From NCBI RefSeq assembly GCF_000226095.1, contig NC_016477.1:558001-622000 (forward strand): 64,000 bases of DNA. Reading direction: 5' to 3'. A model generated the notes under the pieces. It was not told the origin of the DNA and ran no database searches. It was given only the letters and a program-made list of their open reading frames with translations. Shown piece by piece: positions 47,348 to 58,676 of the stretch (positions within the stretch are counted from its first letter, which is position 1; every line of letters begins with the position of its first letter). Both the position numbers and the translations under genes were made by a program. This DNA comes from Thermothelomyces thermophilus ATCC 42464 (Eukaryota > Ascomycota > Sordariomycetes > Sordariales > Chaetomiaceae).

Positions 47348-48980
47348 ATGGCGCCCTCCGCAACAGGTGAGCCGGCACCTGTGCAGCTGCCCGCCGCCTC
47401 GAAATCTTCGACCATTACCGCTTCCGTCCTCCACGGACCGCGTGACCTCCGCTTGGTACTGCTTCCCTACATTTCCTTGTTCCTTTCTTCCATTTTTTTC
47501 CCTCTCACTCTCAAGATCGAACCCTAGTCCCCCGAGAAAGGGGTTGAGATCTCTGGTTACACCAGATCAAAAGCCGCATTTTGGTTACTTTGTCCCACCG
47601 TGCTCGCTGGCTCGATAATTCCCCATCTCTCTCCCTGGTAGCGCCAAAGCTGACATGTCTGTCTTCCATAGGAACGACGGACGATCGAGGAGCCCGGCAT
47701 TGGTGAGCTCCAGATCGCTGTCCACACAACAGGCATCTGCGGGTCTGATGTCAGTTACTACAAGAAGTTCGCCAATGGCGACCTCTGCGCCTGCATGCCG
47801 CTGTCTCTGGGCCACGAGTCTTCGGGCACAGTCGTCGCCATCGGACCTCAAGTGACCGGCTTCAGCATCGGCGACCGCGTCGCCCTGGAGGTCGGCGTCC
47901 CCTGTGGCCAGTGTGGCATCTGCCGGCAGGGCAGGTATAACCTCTGCAAGCGCATGAGGTTCAGGAGTAGCGCCAAATCCGTGCCTCATTATCAGGGGAC
48001 GCTCCAGGAGCGGATAAACCATCCTGCAATCTGGTGCCACAAGTGAGTTCCTGAAGAAGGATAAGATATCCGGGTACGGACAGAAGAAGAGCAGAGTTAA
48101 CCAAGCGGGCGACCACAGACTGCCCGACAATATCTCGTTCGATGCTGCGGCCCTGCTCGAGCCGCTATCCGTAGCCATCCACGCCGTCAACCGGGCCAAA
48201 CCAACGCCCGGCTCCACCGCCCTGGTCATCGGCGCCGGCGCGGTCGGCCTGCTCACGGCGGCCATGGCCCGGCAATCGGGCTGCTCCACCGTCACCATCG
48301 CCGACGTCGACCGGGGCCGCGTCGATTTTGCCATCGCCAAGGGGTTCGCGACCCACGGCTACGTCGTCGACCGCAACAACGCGTCCACCAGCTCATCATC
48401 CTCCTCCTCGTCGCTCTACAGCCCCAGCAGCTCCGGCACCTCGACCCCGCTGGACGGCGTCATGACGCCCGCCAGCACGCTCTCGGTCTCGTCCCAGTTC
48501 GACTACGCCAAGTCGCTGGCCGCCGACATGCTCTCCCTGACCGCCGGTGCCGGTGCCTCCTCCCTCCCGCTCGGGGACGGGGACGAGGACGACGGGGTCG
48601 ACGTCACCTTCGAGTGCACCGGCAAGGAGGTCTGCATGCACACGTCCCTCTACGCCACCCGCCCCGGCGGCAAGGTCGTCATGGTCGGCATGGGCACCCC
48701 CGTGCAGACGCTGCCCATGTCGGTCGCCCACCTGCGCGAGATCGACATCCTCGGCGTCTTCCGCTACGCCAACACGTACGCCACCGGCATCCGCCTGCTC
48801 TGCGCGCGCGACCGGCTGGCCAAGCAGGCTGCCGGCGCCGGCTACGTCCTCCCCTGCCTCGACGACATGGTCACGCACCGGTTCAAGGGCCTCGAGAACG
48901 CGCATCGCGCGTTCGAGCTCGCCAGCCGGACCGTGGACCCCGACGGGAATCTGGTCTTGAAGGTTGTCATCGAGGCCTGA
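47348..48980 (+). CDS. Sorbitol/xylitol-dehydrogenase-like zinc MDR enzyme
   Basis: Medium-chain dehydrogenase/reductase of the polyol dehydrogenase group, expected to oxidise a sugar alcohol with NAD+ in the cytosol; the substrate (sorbitol, xylitol or arabinitol) cannot be read from sequence. Three exons (47348-47455, 47672-48042, 48119-48980; introns 216 and 76 bp) give 446 residues. Catalytic zinc ligands: Cys59 (GICGSD), His84-Glu85 (GHE) and probably Glu174 (LLEPLSV). Structural zinc: Cys114, 117, 120 and 128. The Rossmann motif GAGAVG is at 198-203, and Asp222 (IADVD) at the end of the second strand favours NAD+. The family is usually 350-390 residues; the excess is a Ser/Thr-rich insert at about 245-310. 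Splicing rejoins CHK to LPDNIS as in homologues. The start is the first ATG consistent with the N-terminal SVLHGPRDLRLE pattern. Confidence 0.88.
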
Positions 48981-50034
48981 GAGACCAGTGAAGACCACAC
49001 ACCCACACCGCTGCTAATTCTGCCCTCGATCGCGATGATGACCTGAAAGGGAGGAAGGAAAAGCAAAGAGAGGAGAACAAGAAAAACTAATAAAACTTAA
49101 AATGGGAGCCTGGAATCAAGGGTTGACGAATCCGGGTATTTTTTTTTTTTGCTTTTTCTTTTCCCTGTTTCTTTCGTCTCTTCGCGTCTCGTCTCGGAGC
49201 TCCGGTCAGGGTTATTGCAAATTATTTTTCTCTTGATTTATGGTTCTGGGTTTGTTTAATGTCACAAGGCAACAACAATCATAGAGGGACGGGCGGCTGG
49301 GGATGAAATGAGATAACGATCGTCTTGGTATCTAGAAGGACGAGCGAGTGTCAAGAGCGGAGTACTCGAGCAGAGAGACCTTCTCGGAATTAGATAATGG
49401 GCAGGCGTGGTTTCGGTTACTAATGTTGTGCTCCGGTCTCGGCTTGCTGTCTTTTCTCTGAAGCTCCTCTTTTCATTCTGCCCGCTCTCCTTCACGCCCG
49501 TTTAGGATGGGGGTTGGCATTCGGGTGAGCTTGGCGGTGCCGAAGGAGGCTTATTGCACTCTGTCCGAGTTAAATATCCCTTAGTATCACAGAATACTTA
49601 CTCCTTGATATCCGTATCTGTTTGCTCGTGAACTCGGGGAATAGCCAATTCGAAAGTGTGAAGGCACACACAATGGTTCCGTTGATATATGCTTCGCCGC
49701 TAGTGCTCCCGACTAAACAAGCTCAGGGGCTGCGAGCTCTACCTCTGTGGATACTCCGTTCCGTCCAGCCCCGGCCTTTCTTCCTCAGGAAATTCTGAAT
49801 GGCTTCCCTGAGAGCCCCTCTAAGATAGAAGTGATCATATGATATCCCCTCTAACGCCCAAAAAAAAAAAAAAAAGGACGAGTCACTTGGCGCCAGCCGT
49901 GCAGATGCAACGCCCTCACCATTTCTTTGACGGTCATTATCGTCGTCATCTCGTTACAATTCCGAGCTAGGCGGCTGGCAGCGAAAGCCCCCCAGCACCA
50001 ACGCGCAATGCTTCCTCGCCAGAGCGTTGCGGGC
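48981..50034. other. Convergent 3' spacer (dehydrogenase / csn6)
   Basis: About 1 kb between two convergent stop codons. T-rich and A-rich runs (49140-49151; 49860-49875) and AATAAA-like words (49088-49095) fit transcript ends on both strands. No supported gene. Confidence 0.55.
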
Positions 50035-51443
50035 TTAGTACTGAGCAAGAACGGAATCGGACCCATCCGCAAAGTCCCCGTCACCGCCCATTCCCAACTC
50101 AGACTCGAACAAGGACTGCTCGTACAGCGAACCGCTTGTAGCGGCCACCCTGCCCTGGCGTGAGTTCCGCGCCGACTCCACAACGTGGAACTTCTTGCCT
50201 GCCTCGCGGGCTTCATTCACGCTGGACATGAGGTCTGAGATCATGGAGATGAGGTTGACGTCGTTTGTTTCGCGCTGGATCTCGCGTTCCAGCGTTGCTT
50301 GCTCCGCAGGGGCAACCAAGTCGGCGTTGGTTACCAGAGCTTGGATGTGCCTGAGGATGTTGTTGGAGGGGATCGTGTATTGCCCGTTGGAAGCCCGGGC
50401 AAAATCAGCTGCTTCCGATGTTGTCTGAGTGCCCGCGGTAAAGGCGGGAGGGAGGTTCTGAAGGTAGGTAATGATGAGTCCCAGGCGGGACCTCATCATC
50501 TTGATGGCGTTGTATTTGGCCTGGAGAGCCGACATGTACTCGGCCTCGGCACGTGTGAGGTTGGCGTCGGGGTTTCTTGTCGCTGGCTCGGTAGGACGGG
50601 CGGCCGCGTCCTTCTTTGATTTGCTGCTCTCCTCGTAGGCAACCGCTCTACGCTTGCCCTTGCCGTCATTGACGGCGATCTTTTTGTCGAATTGCTCTAG
50701 GATGTGCTTCTCGTTGCCGTCTACCGTGGCAGCGTTGGCACCGCCCTCGCGAATAAACTGCATCGCAATCATTTCGGCCTCGCCAGTGTCTGTGGTGTAT
50801 GGCAGCTTTCGGAAGCGGAGAACCATGTTTGTGGGAGCCTCAGCGTCCTTCATCTCCTTGTCTTCGCCCTCACCGGCCTCCTTGCTATCCTCGGCCTCCA
50901 TGTTGCTTTCGTATATCGTAATCGGTAAGGGGTCTCCGGATGCTGGGGACAGAACATCTTCGACATGAAAACCGAGCAAGACGGCGGACTCGTTGTACGA
51001 GCTGATCTGGCGGTGGATGGGAAGGTGCAAGGCGGAGGGGCCTGTCTTGGGTACTAGGGAATACCAGCCGACGAGGTCGAGTGCAGGACTTTTATGAACG
51101 AGTTTCACTAACTCGCTGTCAGTCTGGTCTTCGTACGGTCCCGACAAAATCAGGCAGGGCACCAACTCTGCTCCAGGCGCTTCTTGAACCACTCCTGGTC
51201 GAGCTCGTAGAGACCATCGGCGTTCTTGGCCGACTTGCAGCTGAAGCTGTGCTCGATTGTGATCTCGCGGCCATTTTGCTGACCTAGCAGCGCGCCGACG
51301 ACCGCCCCTCTTAGCCCGCGCTGATAGCCACGGACAATGAAGTCGGAGATCTCAAGGATGGGCAGTGGGTGTAGCACGACCTTGAGGCCCGAGTCGGACG
51401 CCTTCTGGGTCGACAGCAGCTCGTTGGCTGCGTGGCCGACCAT
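50035..51443 (-). CDS. csn6: COP9 signalosome subunit 6 (CSN6, MPN domain)
   Basis: Non-catalytic MPN-domain subunit of the COP9 signalosome, which removes Nedd8 from cullin-RING ligases and pairs with catalytic CSN5. Two exons (51443-51167, 51107-50035; 59-bp intron) give 449 residues. Splicing joins LEQ to MKLVHKSPALDLVGWYSLVP, restoring the MPN core. Residues 15-150 form the MPN fold (GLKVVLHPLPILEISDFIVR; VGALLGQQNGREITIEHSFS), and no HxH..SxxD metal motif is present, as expected for CSN6. The C-terminal part (about 290-420) is the helical MPN-partner region (MMRSRLGLIITYLQNLPP; EREIQRETNDVNLISMISDL). An in-frame ATG at 51587 would add 48 low-complexity residues; I prefer the internal start because homologous sequence begins just after it. 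Confidence 0.9.
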
Positions 51444-52464
51444 GTTTGCAGTCGCAGCCGATTTCGATGTCGGGTTGGCTAAGGAACACGACGGCACAAC
51501 GCTTTTGAGATGGGACCCTGGTGGCTCTATCGAGAAGCTGCTAAGTTGGTGAGTTCGGGGCGATCTTGTAGCGGGGTTGGTCGGCAACGCAGAGAAGTGC
51601 AGCCTTGCCCCGCCGAATTACAGCCCAGCTTCCAATTAACTAAGGTTCCAAGTTAGGTAACTAAGCTCTGTTTAGCAGCACGCTGCTGCTTGCTTTGCGT
51701 TTACCGAGTCTGGCTGTATGCTTGGCGACAGTTGGCGGGACCGTCCTTTCAGCTGGCTGTCACTCCGCTATTGCCCGCCACTGTGCCCTGATGTTCAGGC
51801 AGGTGTGTACTGTACTGTACTGCGGGCACTGTGCGCTCACTTATCCAAACTTTGTCTAACCTACAGATACTTATTTAAACCTCTAAAAAAACCTTCTTCG
51901 AGAAGTCCAAATACACCAGTCCAATTCAGTTACCGGCTCAAATGTGACGACGACTTTTGCTGTCATATCCCTATCAATATTTTTTTTTGGGGGGGGGGGG
52001 CGGGGAGGGGGGATGGCAGCTTCAGACATGTGCAGCTTCAGAATGCCCCTCGGTGCCTGAGTGCGTTCCTGCAACGTTGTAGTCTCGTGGTTTCAAAGAC
52101 ATACATCATGAGTTCGTTTCACGAGCACTCTCCCGTCACTTCTTTCAGATTTCTTTACTTCAGCTTTGCATGATGTTAATCAGAGTCCCTTAACTGCTCT
52201 TTTGTTTTGGCAACTCAAATTACGTAGTGCAAATAATGGCAAAGCTGCTGCTGTTGTTGGGTATCTGCTGCTTCCCTTTCAGGTTTGACAATGTTAAACC
52301 ACATCGTGCTGGCTGGATAGATGATGATGGGGCCCTTTGAGAGTTTACACATATATAATATGAATTTTTTCTCTTCCATCCACGGCACAAATCCTAGTCT
52401 CATTTCCCCGTTCCTATCTTCCTCAGAGTTTGAATGCAGATTCTGTCTCCTTCGCTGCATCAAG
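51444..52464. promoter_or_regulatory. Divergent promoter region csn6 / hypothetical gene
   Basis: About 1 kb between divergent starts. It contains a T9G12 tract at 51980-52000 followed by further G-runs, and a CTGTACTGTACTG repeat near 51,812. No recognised operator. In-frame codons upstream of 52465 back to ATG 52321 could extend the downstream protein but look like leader sequence. Confidence 0.45.
51980..52000 (+). repeat. T9G12 tract
   Basis: Nine T followed by twelve G and then CGGGGAGGGGGG, in the csn6 upstream region. Potential quadruplex former and slippage-prone. Confidence 0.85.
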
Positions 52465-53769
52465 ATGTCCGAACCATCCAAGAAGCCAGAACCAGTTCAA
52501 CCTCAGCCCCCCGGGTCAGGCAAAGTGGAATTCACAAATAACCTGGGCCCTCCTTTCAAACGACCTGTGGTTGAAGACGAGATCGAATTCATCTCGTGCA
52601 GTCCAGTCAAGAAGAAGAGGTTGACCGAACAGACGACAGCGCACAACACGACAACTTCAACGGCACCCCCTCAGCTCCAGGATACCCGTTCTGCCAACCA
52701 GGAAACTCGGGATTTTCCACAGATTCCACCAGCCGGCCGTTGCCGGAGCCTGTGTGGCATTGGCATCGGCCAAGCCAAGGCTCCTGGTCCTGAGACAGCA
52801 ATGGAATCCCGGGGGACATCGCTGCCAGTTCTTGAGAAGTTTGCGTTTCCACAGACATTTCCCCTGGCGACAGGCCGCCCACCTCGGCTCTCAGACGCCA
52901 TATCTCCAAAGCAGTTTCCGCAGGCCTCTCTAGCACCTCCCGAAACTGGCACGAACACGGCCACCACCATAAGCACGACGAACACGAGTACGCAAATACC
53001 CACGCAGGAGAGCTCGGTCACCCTTGACCAGATCTCCTGCCTCGATTTTGACGGCGTACCAACGAACAGCCCCGGGTTTGATGCCGGCAGAGTGTTTTCT
53101 GCTGATTGCGGCATCATGAGCGGCATCAGCGTGGGCAATACGACCAGCGCGATGCCTCCGCTACCCCCTTTTCCAACGTCGAGCCCACGCGCCGGCATTC
53201 CATTCACCATGTACTCGACGGGAAGTATCATGACGGTGCCTCAAGCACAAAACAGGGATAAGCCGTCCGTTGCCGTGCTGCCCACGGGTGCCAAGCTGAC
53301 CTCGTGTTGTCCCCATTGCGCGCGGATTCGGCAGCAGAACACATTCCGTCAAGCTCCGGTTGGGGTTTCGGGCATGAGTCCCAAGATGGCTACCCAAACG
53401 CATGGCCATGCAAACCCTCAGGGCCACGAGCACGCATCCTCGCCGCGGTCCGTGCCACCACCTCCAGGGTTCTCCCCGCCCGGGCATATTATTCCTCCTC
53501 GCTCAGCGCCAGCGCCCGGGCAGGAGCAGAGACGACTGCCGAACCAGTGGCAGCATCAGAACCAGCAGCCGCCCTCGGAGAACCCGCTCCATCCGGGTCC
53601 TCCCACCCCCAACTATTACCTCCGACCCCTGCTCCAAGACATGGCGCAGACCATCCAGGCGAGCTTCCCCTACGCTCAAGTGGCGGCGAGGCATGGAATG
53701 GCACCGGCTAGGGTTGCTGAAGTGCTGGCGAGAGTGGTTGGGGCGCCGCTGGTCTCGAGGAGGGAGTGA
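52465..53769 (+). CDS. Low-complexity fungal protein, function unknown
   Basis: Intronless open frame of 434 codons from MSEPSKKPEPVQPQPPG. I do not recognise the family. Most of the protein is Pro/Ser/Thr/Gln-rich and probably disordered, with a basic patch SCSPVKKKRL (about 49-58) that could be a nuclear localisation signal. Two CxxC-like pairs occur near SCCPHCARI (about 275). The only folded-looking part is the last 50 residues (NYYLRPLLQDMAQTIQASFP, then AQVAARHGMAPARVAEVLAR), which resemble a short helix-turn-helix. The start at 52465 has A at -3. An in-frame ATG at 52321 would add 48 residues of leader-like character. A nuclear or regulatory role is a guess from composition. Confidence 0.62.
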   Translation: MSEPSKKPEPVQPQPPGSGKVEFTNNLGPPFKRPVVEDEIEFISCSPVKKKRLTEQTTAHNTTTSTAPPQLQDTRSANQETRDFPQIPPAGRCRSLCGIGIGQAKAPGPETAMESRGTSLPVLEKFAFPQTFPLATGRPPRLSDAISPKQFPQASLAPPETGTNTATTISTTNTSTQIPTQESSVTLDQISCLDFDGVPTNSPGFDAGRVFSADCGIMSGISVGNTTSAMPPLPPFPTSSPRAGIPFTMYSTGSIMTVPQAQNRDKPSVAVLPTGAKLTSCCPHCARIRQQNTFRQAPVGVSGMSPKMATQTHGHANPQGHEHASSPRSVPPPPGFSPPGHIIPPRSAPAPGQEQRRLPNQWQHQNQQPPSENPLHPGPPTPNYYLRPLLQDMAQTIQASFPYAQVAARHGMAPARVAEVLARVVGAPLVSRRE

Positions 53770-55768
53770 GGGAGTGACCGGGATCTCTTAGAAAGGCACA
53801 AACAAAGGCAGGGAAGATGTGGGTAAAGACTGGATTTAAATAAGCGGAAGGATAGTAGTGGTTCTCGACGGCTCTTAGTTGTAGTGTCGCTGGCTCGGCG
53901 GGTTCCGACGCGTGAGTGAGTATCGGGAGAGATGTGGTAATTGTAAGGAGGGATTCAGATTTATTTGATCGATATCTTGCCCGTCATTCCTTTTAGATGT
54001 TGCGAGACGGCCGAGGGAAGCTGAGCTGAGCGATAAGGATTGATATCTCTGTTGGGTGTTTGTCGCTCCTTGGTATCCTCTCCTGTTTTTTCTTTTCGCT
54101 TCGTCTCGTATTCTTTCCCTTCTCGCGTTTAAGGTTCTTCTACCTCTCACAGGTGGGCCAGCTCACGCTCGAGGACCCAAGAACATCCTGCCTCCTGGTT
54201 CATGGCCCTGAACGATTCCTGAGCGACGATGTAAATGAGCTGAAATAAATCCATCTTCAAGCGGATGTTCTCGGCGTAGTCAGCACTCCAGTAGGGTTCA
54301 GTAGTTCAGAACAACGCCAGCCCCCCCCCAAAAAAAAATAATAATAAAAAAACCATTTTGCCCCGCTGGACCAGCGCCGCGCCTGCCTCGTGCTTGAAGC
54401 AGTCCGGATATAATGCTGGTAACCTTTAAGTTTGTGTTCCTCGGACTGTCGCCGAAGACGGCTGAGGGGACGCCGGTTTCCGCGTCACTACGGATTACAC
54501 CCGTGACGATCGGAGGTACCGAGATCCCGGCGACGGCGCGCGGCCGGAAAGGCACGGCGGGGGCGGTATTCATCGCGATCGGTCGCGTTGCGCCGGGCGC
54601 GCCGGCTAGCCGAAAGCCGCAAGAAGCCCGGGCGGGGTTTAGAGTGAGGGGCACAAAGCTGTGGTGTGTTCTGTACTGTGTAATGATTTCGTATTCTGTA
54701 CTTGTAATCTACCATTCTTGGCACACCTCACCGTATTACGTGATAGGGTAGCATATGTAATCCGTAGTCCGTACATACATACATACGGTTTAGCGCAGTT
54801 TGGGGCAGTACTCAGTATGGAGCATGTGAATGGGGACCTGCAAGCTGAGGAGCTCGAGTGGGGGAGCTGGGGCAAAAGCCAAGCTCAGCCAAGCCAGGCC
54901 AAAGCGATTCAACCTCCACAATCAGCCTCGCAAGCGGCGCAAATCTTGGTCCTTCGTCCACAAATTCGCGCAAAAAAACCGGCGAATTTGGAGCGCCATC
55001 CTGGCCCCGTTTGCGCCCGCAAGCATATCAATTGGCCACCTGCTCAACTGAGAGCGATCGCCATCAAACAGAGCCGGCAGAGTACCGGCACGCCGGCACA
55101 ATGTTGCATGGTCGACCCCGACAAGTGCTGTGGGAGGGAGGTCGAACACGTGAGAGAAATGGAGACGCTCCTTTCCGGGTGTACGGATTGCATACTACAT
55201 ACGTATGGGTCGGCTCGGCGAGAAACTCGAGGTGGGATGTGGGATGCGCGAAGATCCCTGGACCCTTGGAGTCCACCTTTCTCCGGTGTACTACTCCGTA
55301 ATAAACTCTTGCCAGAGAGAGAGACTTGCTCATCGGCCACGTCCTTCGGGTCCCCGTTTTCCATCCATCTCGGACCGCTCCGCCTTCTCTTGGTTCCAAT
55401 CGTCCCAATTGTCCTGGATTTAGAAGCAAGACCCCTTCTCACCCCACGCTTCCCAAGACTCTTGTCTCGGACTGTGTACCCGGCGACGGCTTGTCGGGAA
55501 TTGGCATTGAGACACGCGACCTTGTCCGATCGTCAACCGACACTCATGAGATTTGTCGTCGAGTTCTTTTCTCTCCTCCTCAAGCAAATCCACTGAGGGC
55601 CGGCCTGCTCGGGCCAGCGACGTCGGGGACAACCTAATAACTAACTATACCGTATCCCCCCCTCCCCCCCTCTAATCGCCCGGGCAGACAGCTAGCTAGT
55701 AGTACAGTAGGAGCAGCGCAGTACCTAACACAGACTTCCGGGGTTTTGTTTCCTTATCGAGACTGCCC
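53770..55768. other. 2-kb spacer upstream of permease
   Basis: No supported gene. It holds a C9A9 tract (54321-54338), a GC-rich island at about 54,400-54,660 open on both strands with no recognised product, CATACATAC repeats near 54,765-54,785, a TACTCCGTA word near 55,292, and a C-rich stretch at 55,655-55,672. A 311-codon plus-strand frame (54661-55596) has no recognisable domain and unusual composition, and I treat it as chance. Confidence 0.5.
54321..54338 (-). repeat. C9A9 tract (T9G9 on minus strand)
   Basis: Nine C followed by nine A, then TAATAATAAAAAAA. It is the reverse complement of the T(n)G(n) pattern seen at two other sites in the window. Confidence 0.85.
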
Positions 55769-57965
55769 ATGGCCTCGTCAGCAGTGGACGTCGAGAGCGG
55801 TAGCGCCCGCCGATCGGGATCGGGCTCCGTCAAGGAGGAGCCCGGACCGGTCGCCGAGAAGGGCACGCCAGTCGGAGGTGGCTCGCCCGAGAGTGCTTCC
55901 GTCCTCAGTGCTCCCGGTGATCACACCCACCGCACCCTCAAGTCGCGTCACATCCAACTGATCGGTCGGTCTCGCCTCTCGCCACGGCCCGGCCCGGGAC
56001 CTCGGCCTGCTTCTGGTCGTATCCAAGCTTGAGCTTGGCTAACGGCTCTTCTTCTTCTAGGCATTGGCGGAACCATTGGCACCGCCCTGTACGTCCAGAT
56101 CGGCAGAGGGCTGATGAATGGGGGGCCCGCTAGCCTGTTCATGGCGTTTACCCTATGGTCAGTATGAGCGAGATATGGGAGATATCGTGTATCTCCGGTT
56201 GAGCTGCCAGGTCGGCGCGGGACCCGGCTGACTGACTGACTGACTGACTCGGGCGTCATTTTTCATTTTTTTCAGGTGCTCCGTTATCCTCGCCGTGACG
56301 CTCTGCATGGCCGAGATGGTGACCTACCTTCCCATCTCATCCCCCTTTATCCGCTTTGCCGGCCGCTACGTCGACGAGGCCTTTGGCTTCGCTGCCGGCT
56401 GGAATTTCTTCGTCTTCGAGGCCGCCATGGTGCCGTTCGAGATCACCGCCTGCAACGTCATCATCCACTACTGGAGTGACATTGTGCCCCCCGGCGGCGT
56501 CATTGCCATCATCATCGTTCTCTACGGGTATGATTCTCCCTTTTTCTCTCTCCCTTTTTCTCTCTCCCTTTTTCTCTCTCCCTTTTTCTCTCTCCCTTTT
56601 TCTCTCTCCCTTCCTCCCTAGCGTGCCAGTCACCACCAGCTGACATAACTCCCTTTGCTTCTTCCAGCCTCATCAACGTCCTCGCCGTCAAGTGGTACGG
56701 CGAAGTCGAGTTCTGGGCCGCCCTGGGCAAGATGCTCCTCATCGTCGGCCTCCTCATCTTCACCTTCATCGTCATGCTAGGCGGCAACCCGCTCCACGAC
56801 CGCTTCGGCTTCCGCTTCTGGCGCGAGCCGGGCGCCTTCGCCGAGCTCTACCACACCGGCGCCCTCGGCCGCTTCATGGGCTTCCTGCAGTGTCTCATCT
56901 CGGCCTCCTTCACCATCGCGGGGCCCGACTACGTCTCGATGGCCGCCGGCGAGTGCGAGAACCCGCGCCGCGTCATGCCGCGCGCCTTCAACGCCGTCTT
57001 CTACCGCCTGACCGCCTTCTTCGTCCTGGGCTCGCTCGCCGTCGGCATCCTGGTGCCGTACGACGACGAGGAGATGCGGCGCGCCTTCGAGAGCGGCGCC
57101 CCCGGCGCCGCCGCCTCCCCCTACGTCGTCGCCATGAACCGCCTCCAGATCCGCACCCTGCCGGACATCGTCAACGCCATGGTGCTCACCGCCGCCTTCT
57201 CCGCCGGCAACAGCTACGTCTACTGCGCCTCCCGCTCCCTCTACGGCATGGCCCTCGAGGGCAAGGCGCCCCGCCTCTTCCTCCGCTGCACCCCCGCCGG
57301 CGTGCCCGTCTACGCCGTCGCCCTCGTCCTGCTCATCGCCCTGCTCGCCTTCCTGCAGGTGTCCAACGACGCCGCCGTCGTGCTGCAGTGGTTCGTCAAC
57401 CTCGTCACCGCCAGCCAGCTCATCAACTTCAGCGTCATGAGCCTCACCTACCTGCGCTTCCACGCCGCCCTCAAGGCCCAGGCCGTCGACCGCCGCTCCC
57501 TCCCCTACCGCGCCATGCTGCAGCCCTACGCCGCCTGGTACGCGCTGTCCGGCACCTTCGTCATGACCTTTGTGGGCGGCTACATGGTCTTCTTGCCGGG
57601 GAACTGGGATGTTCCCACCTTCTTGTTCTCGTAAGTCCATACGAGCGCTTCCATCTCAGGAAGCTATAATAACGTAATTTGGTGCTGACGGAGACGCAGG
57701 TACACCATGATCGCCGTTTGCCCCATCTTGTACATTGGTTGGAAGCTCTACCACAAGACCAGGATATTCAGCGCCGAGGAAATTGATCTGAAGAAGAACC
57801 TGGACGAGATCGACGCGTACGAGCGGAGCTATGTGCCGAGTAAGCCTAGGTGAGTTGTTACTATTCTCAATTTTTACCCTCCCTCGAGGTCCGTCACTGG
57901 AGGTTTGCTGACCGACGTGATCCAGCAATTTCTTTGACAGGCTGCTGGACTGGGTGTTTGGGTAG
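55769..57965 (+). CDS. Amino-acid permease (APC superfamily, YAT type)
   Basis: Plasma-membrane amino-acid/proton symporter of the fungal YAT family. Six exons (55769-55964, 56061-56157, 56276-56527, 56668-57630, 57700-57849, 57926-57965) give 565 residues. A hydrophilic N-terminus of about 63 residues precedes TM1 (IQLIGIGGTIGTALYVQIG), the conserved substrate-site segment. TM regions continue through ITACNVIIHYW, KMLLIVGLLIFTFIVML, CLISASFTIAGPDYVSMAAG with the GECENPRR loop, and FFVLGSLAVGILVPY. Next come ASRSLYGMALEGKAPRLF, VALVLLIALLAFLQVSN, LVTASQLINFSVM and a final TM ending near residue 520. The tail closes FFDRLLDWVFG, typical of the family. About twelve TM segments are expected. Substrate is uncertain; the wording resembles Agp2/Put4-like broad-range permeases. 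Every splice junction keeps the frame. Confidence 0.9.
56538..56607 (+). repeat. Five perfect 14-bp tandem repeats in permease intron 3
   Basis: The unit CCCTTTTTCTCTCT occurs five times without change inside the intron 56528-56667. It is a pure pyrimidine tract in the sense strand lying upstream of the acceptor CTTCCAG. Copy number probably varies between strains. Confidence 0.93.
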
Positions 57966-58193
57966 ACAGAATAAACCCCCCCCCCCCCCCGGGGGAAATG
58001 CGAGGCATATCGTAGATTTTAAAGCGATATGCTTTCGTAATAGCAATTCTAGATTTAGATGAATAGACATTCCTCGCATGATCGAGATAGCGGTTTCAAT
58101 TGCATTGTCGTTCAGAAGACGGCTTGATATCCTCCTCGTTTGATACTCCGTTTTAAAACGACGACAAATAAACAACCGGATCAAATAATAACC
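57966..58193. other. Short convergent spacer permease / utp21
   Basis: 228 bp between two convergent stop codons. It contains a C15 run directly followed by G5 (57976-57995), able to fold on itself. The 3' ends of the two transcripts probably overlap here. Confidence 0.6.
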
Positions 58194-58641
58194 CTAGGTC
58201 CGCGGACTCCTCAAAAACCCGACAACTCCGCCACAGTACCCGACCAGGTCATCCAACCGCTCCCGTTCCTTGGTCTGATACTGCTTCCACTCGGCCAGGG
58301 CCCGTAGCAGGGACTCGTTGGCCATGACCAGGTCGAAGTGCAGCCGCAGGAACACCGTCATCCAGGCCTGCGTCAGCTCGTAGTCGCGCCTCGACTTGAG
58401 CCGGCTCGTCAGCGCCCGAATGAAATGCAGCAGCTCGTTGGTCTCGTCGCTGCCGTCGCCCACCGAGAGCGAGCGCAGTTCGAGGTCGGCCGCCGACGGC
58501 CCGAGGGACTTGAGATGTTCGAGGAAATCCGTGTCTGTTTTTTTTTTTTTTTTTCCAGGAAGCAACTTCGTTAGCACCAGGTCTTTCTATATTTCTTTTG
58601 TAGTACAGACAGATGGTAAAGGAAAAAAGAAAAATAGATCC

Positions 58642-58676
<35 letters not shown>

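Noticed and set aside
54661-55596. 311-codon plus-strand frame upstream of the permease
   Set aside because: No domain, mixed composition, overlapped by other frames in both strands, and it crosses CATACATAC repeats; probably chance in GC-rich spacer.
56692-57669. Arg/His/Pro-rich 325-codon frame overlapping the permease, plus the 287-codon minus frame
   Set aside because: Out-of-frame shadows of the permease exon, which has clear TM segments and family motifs.
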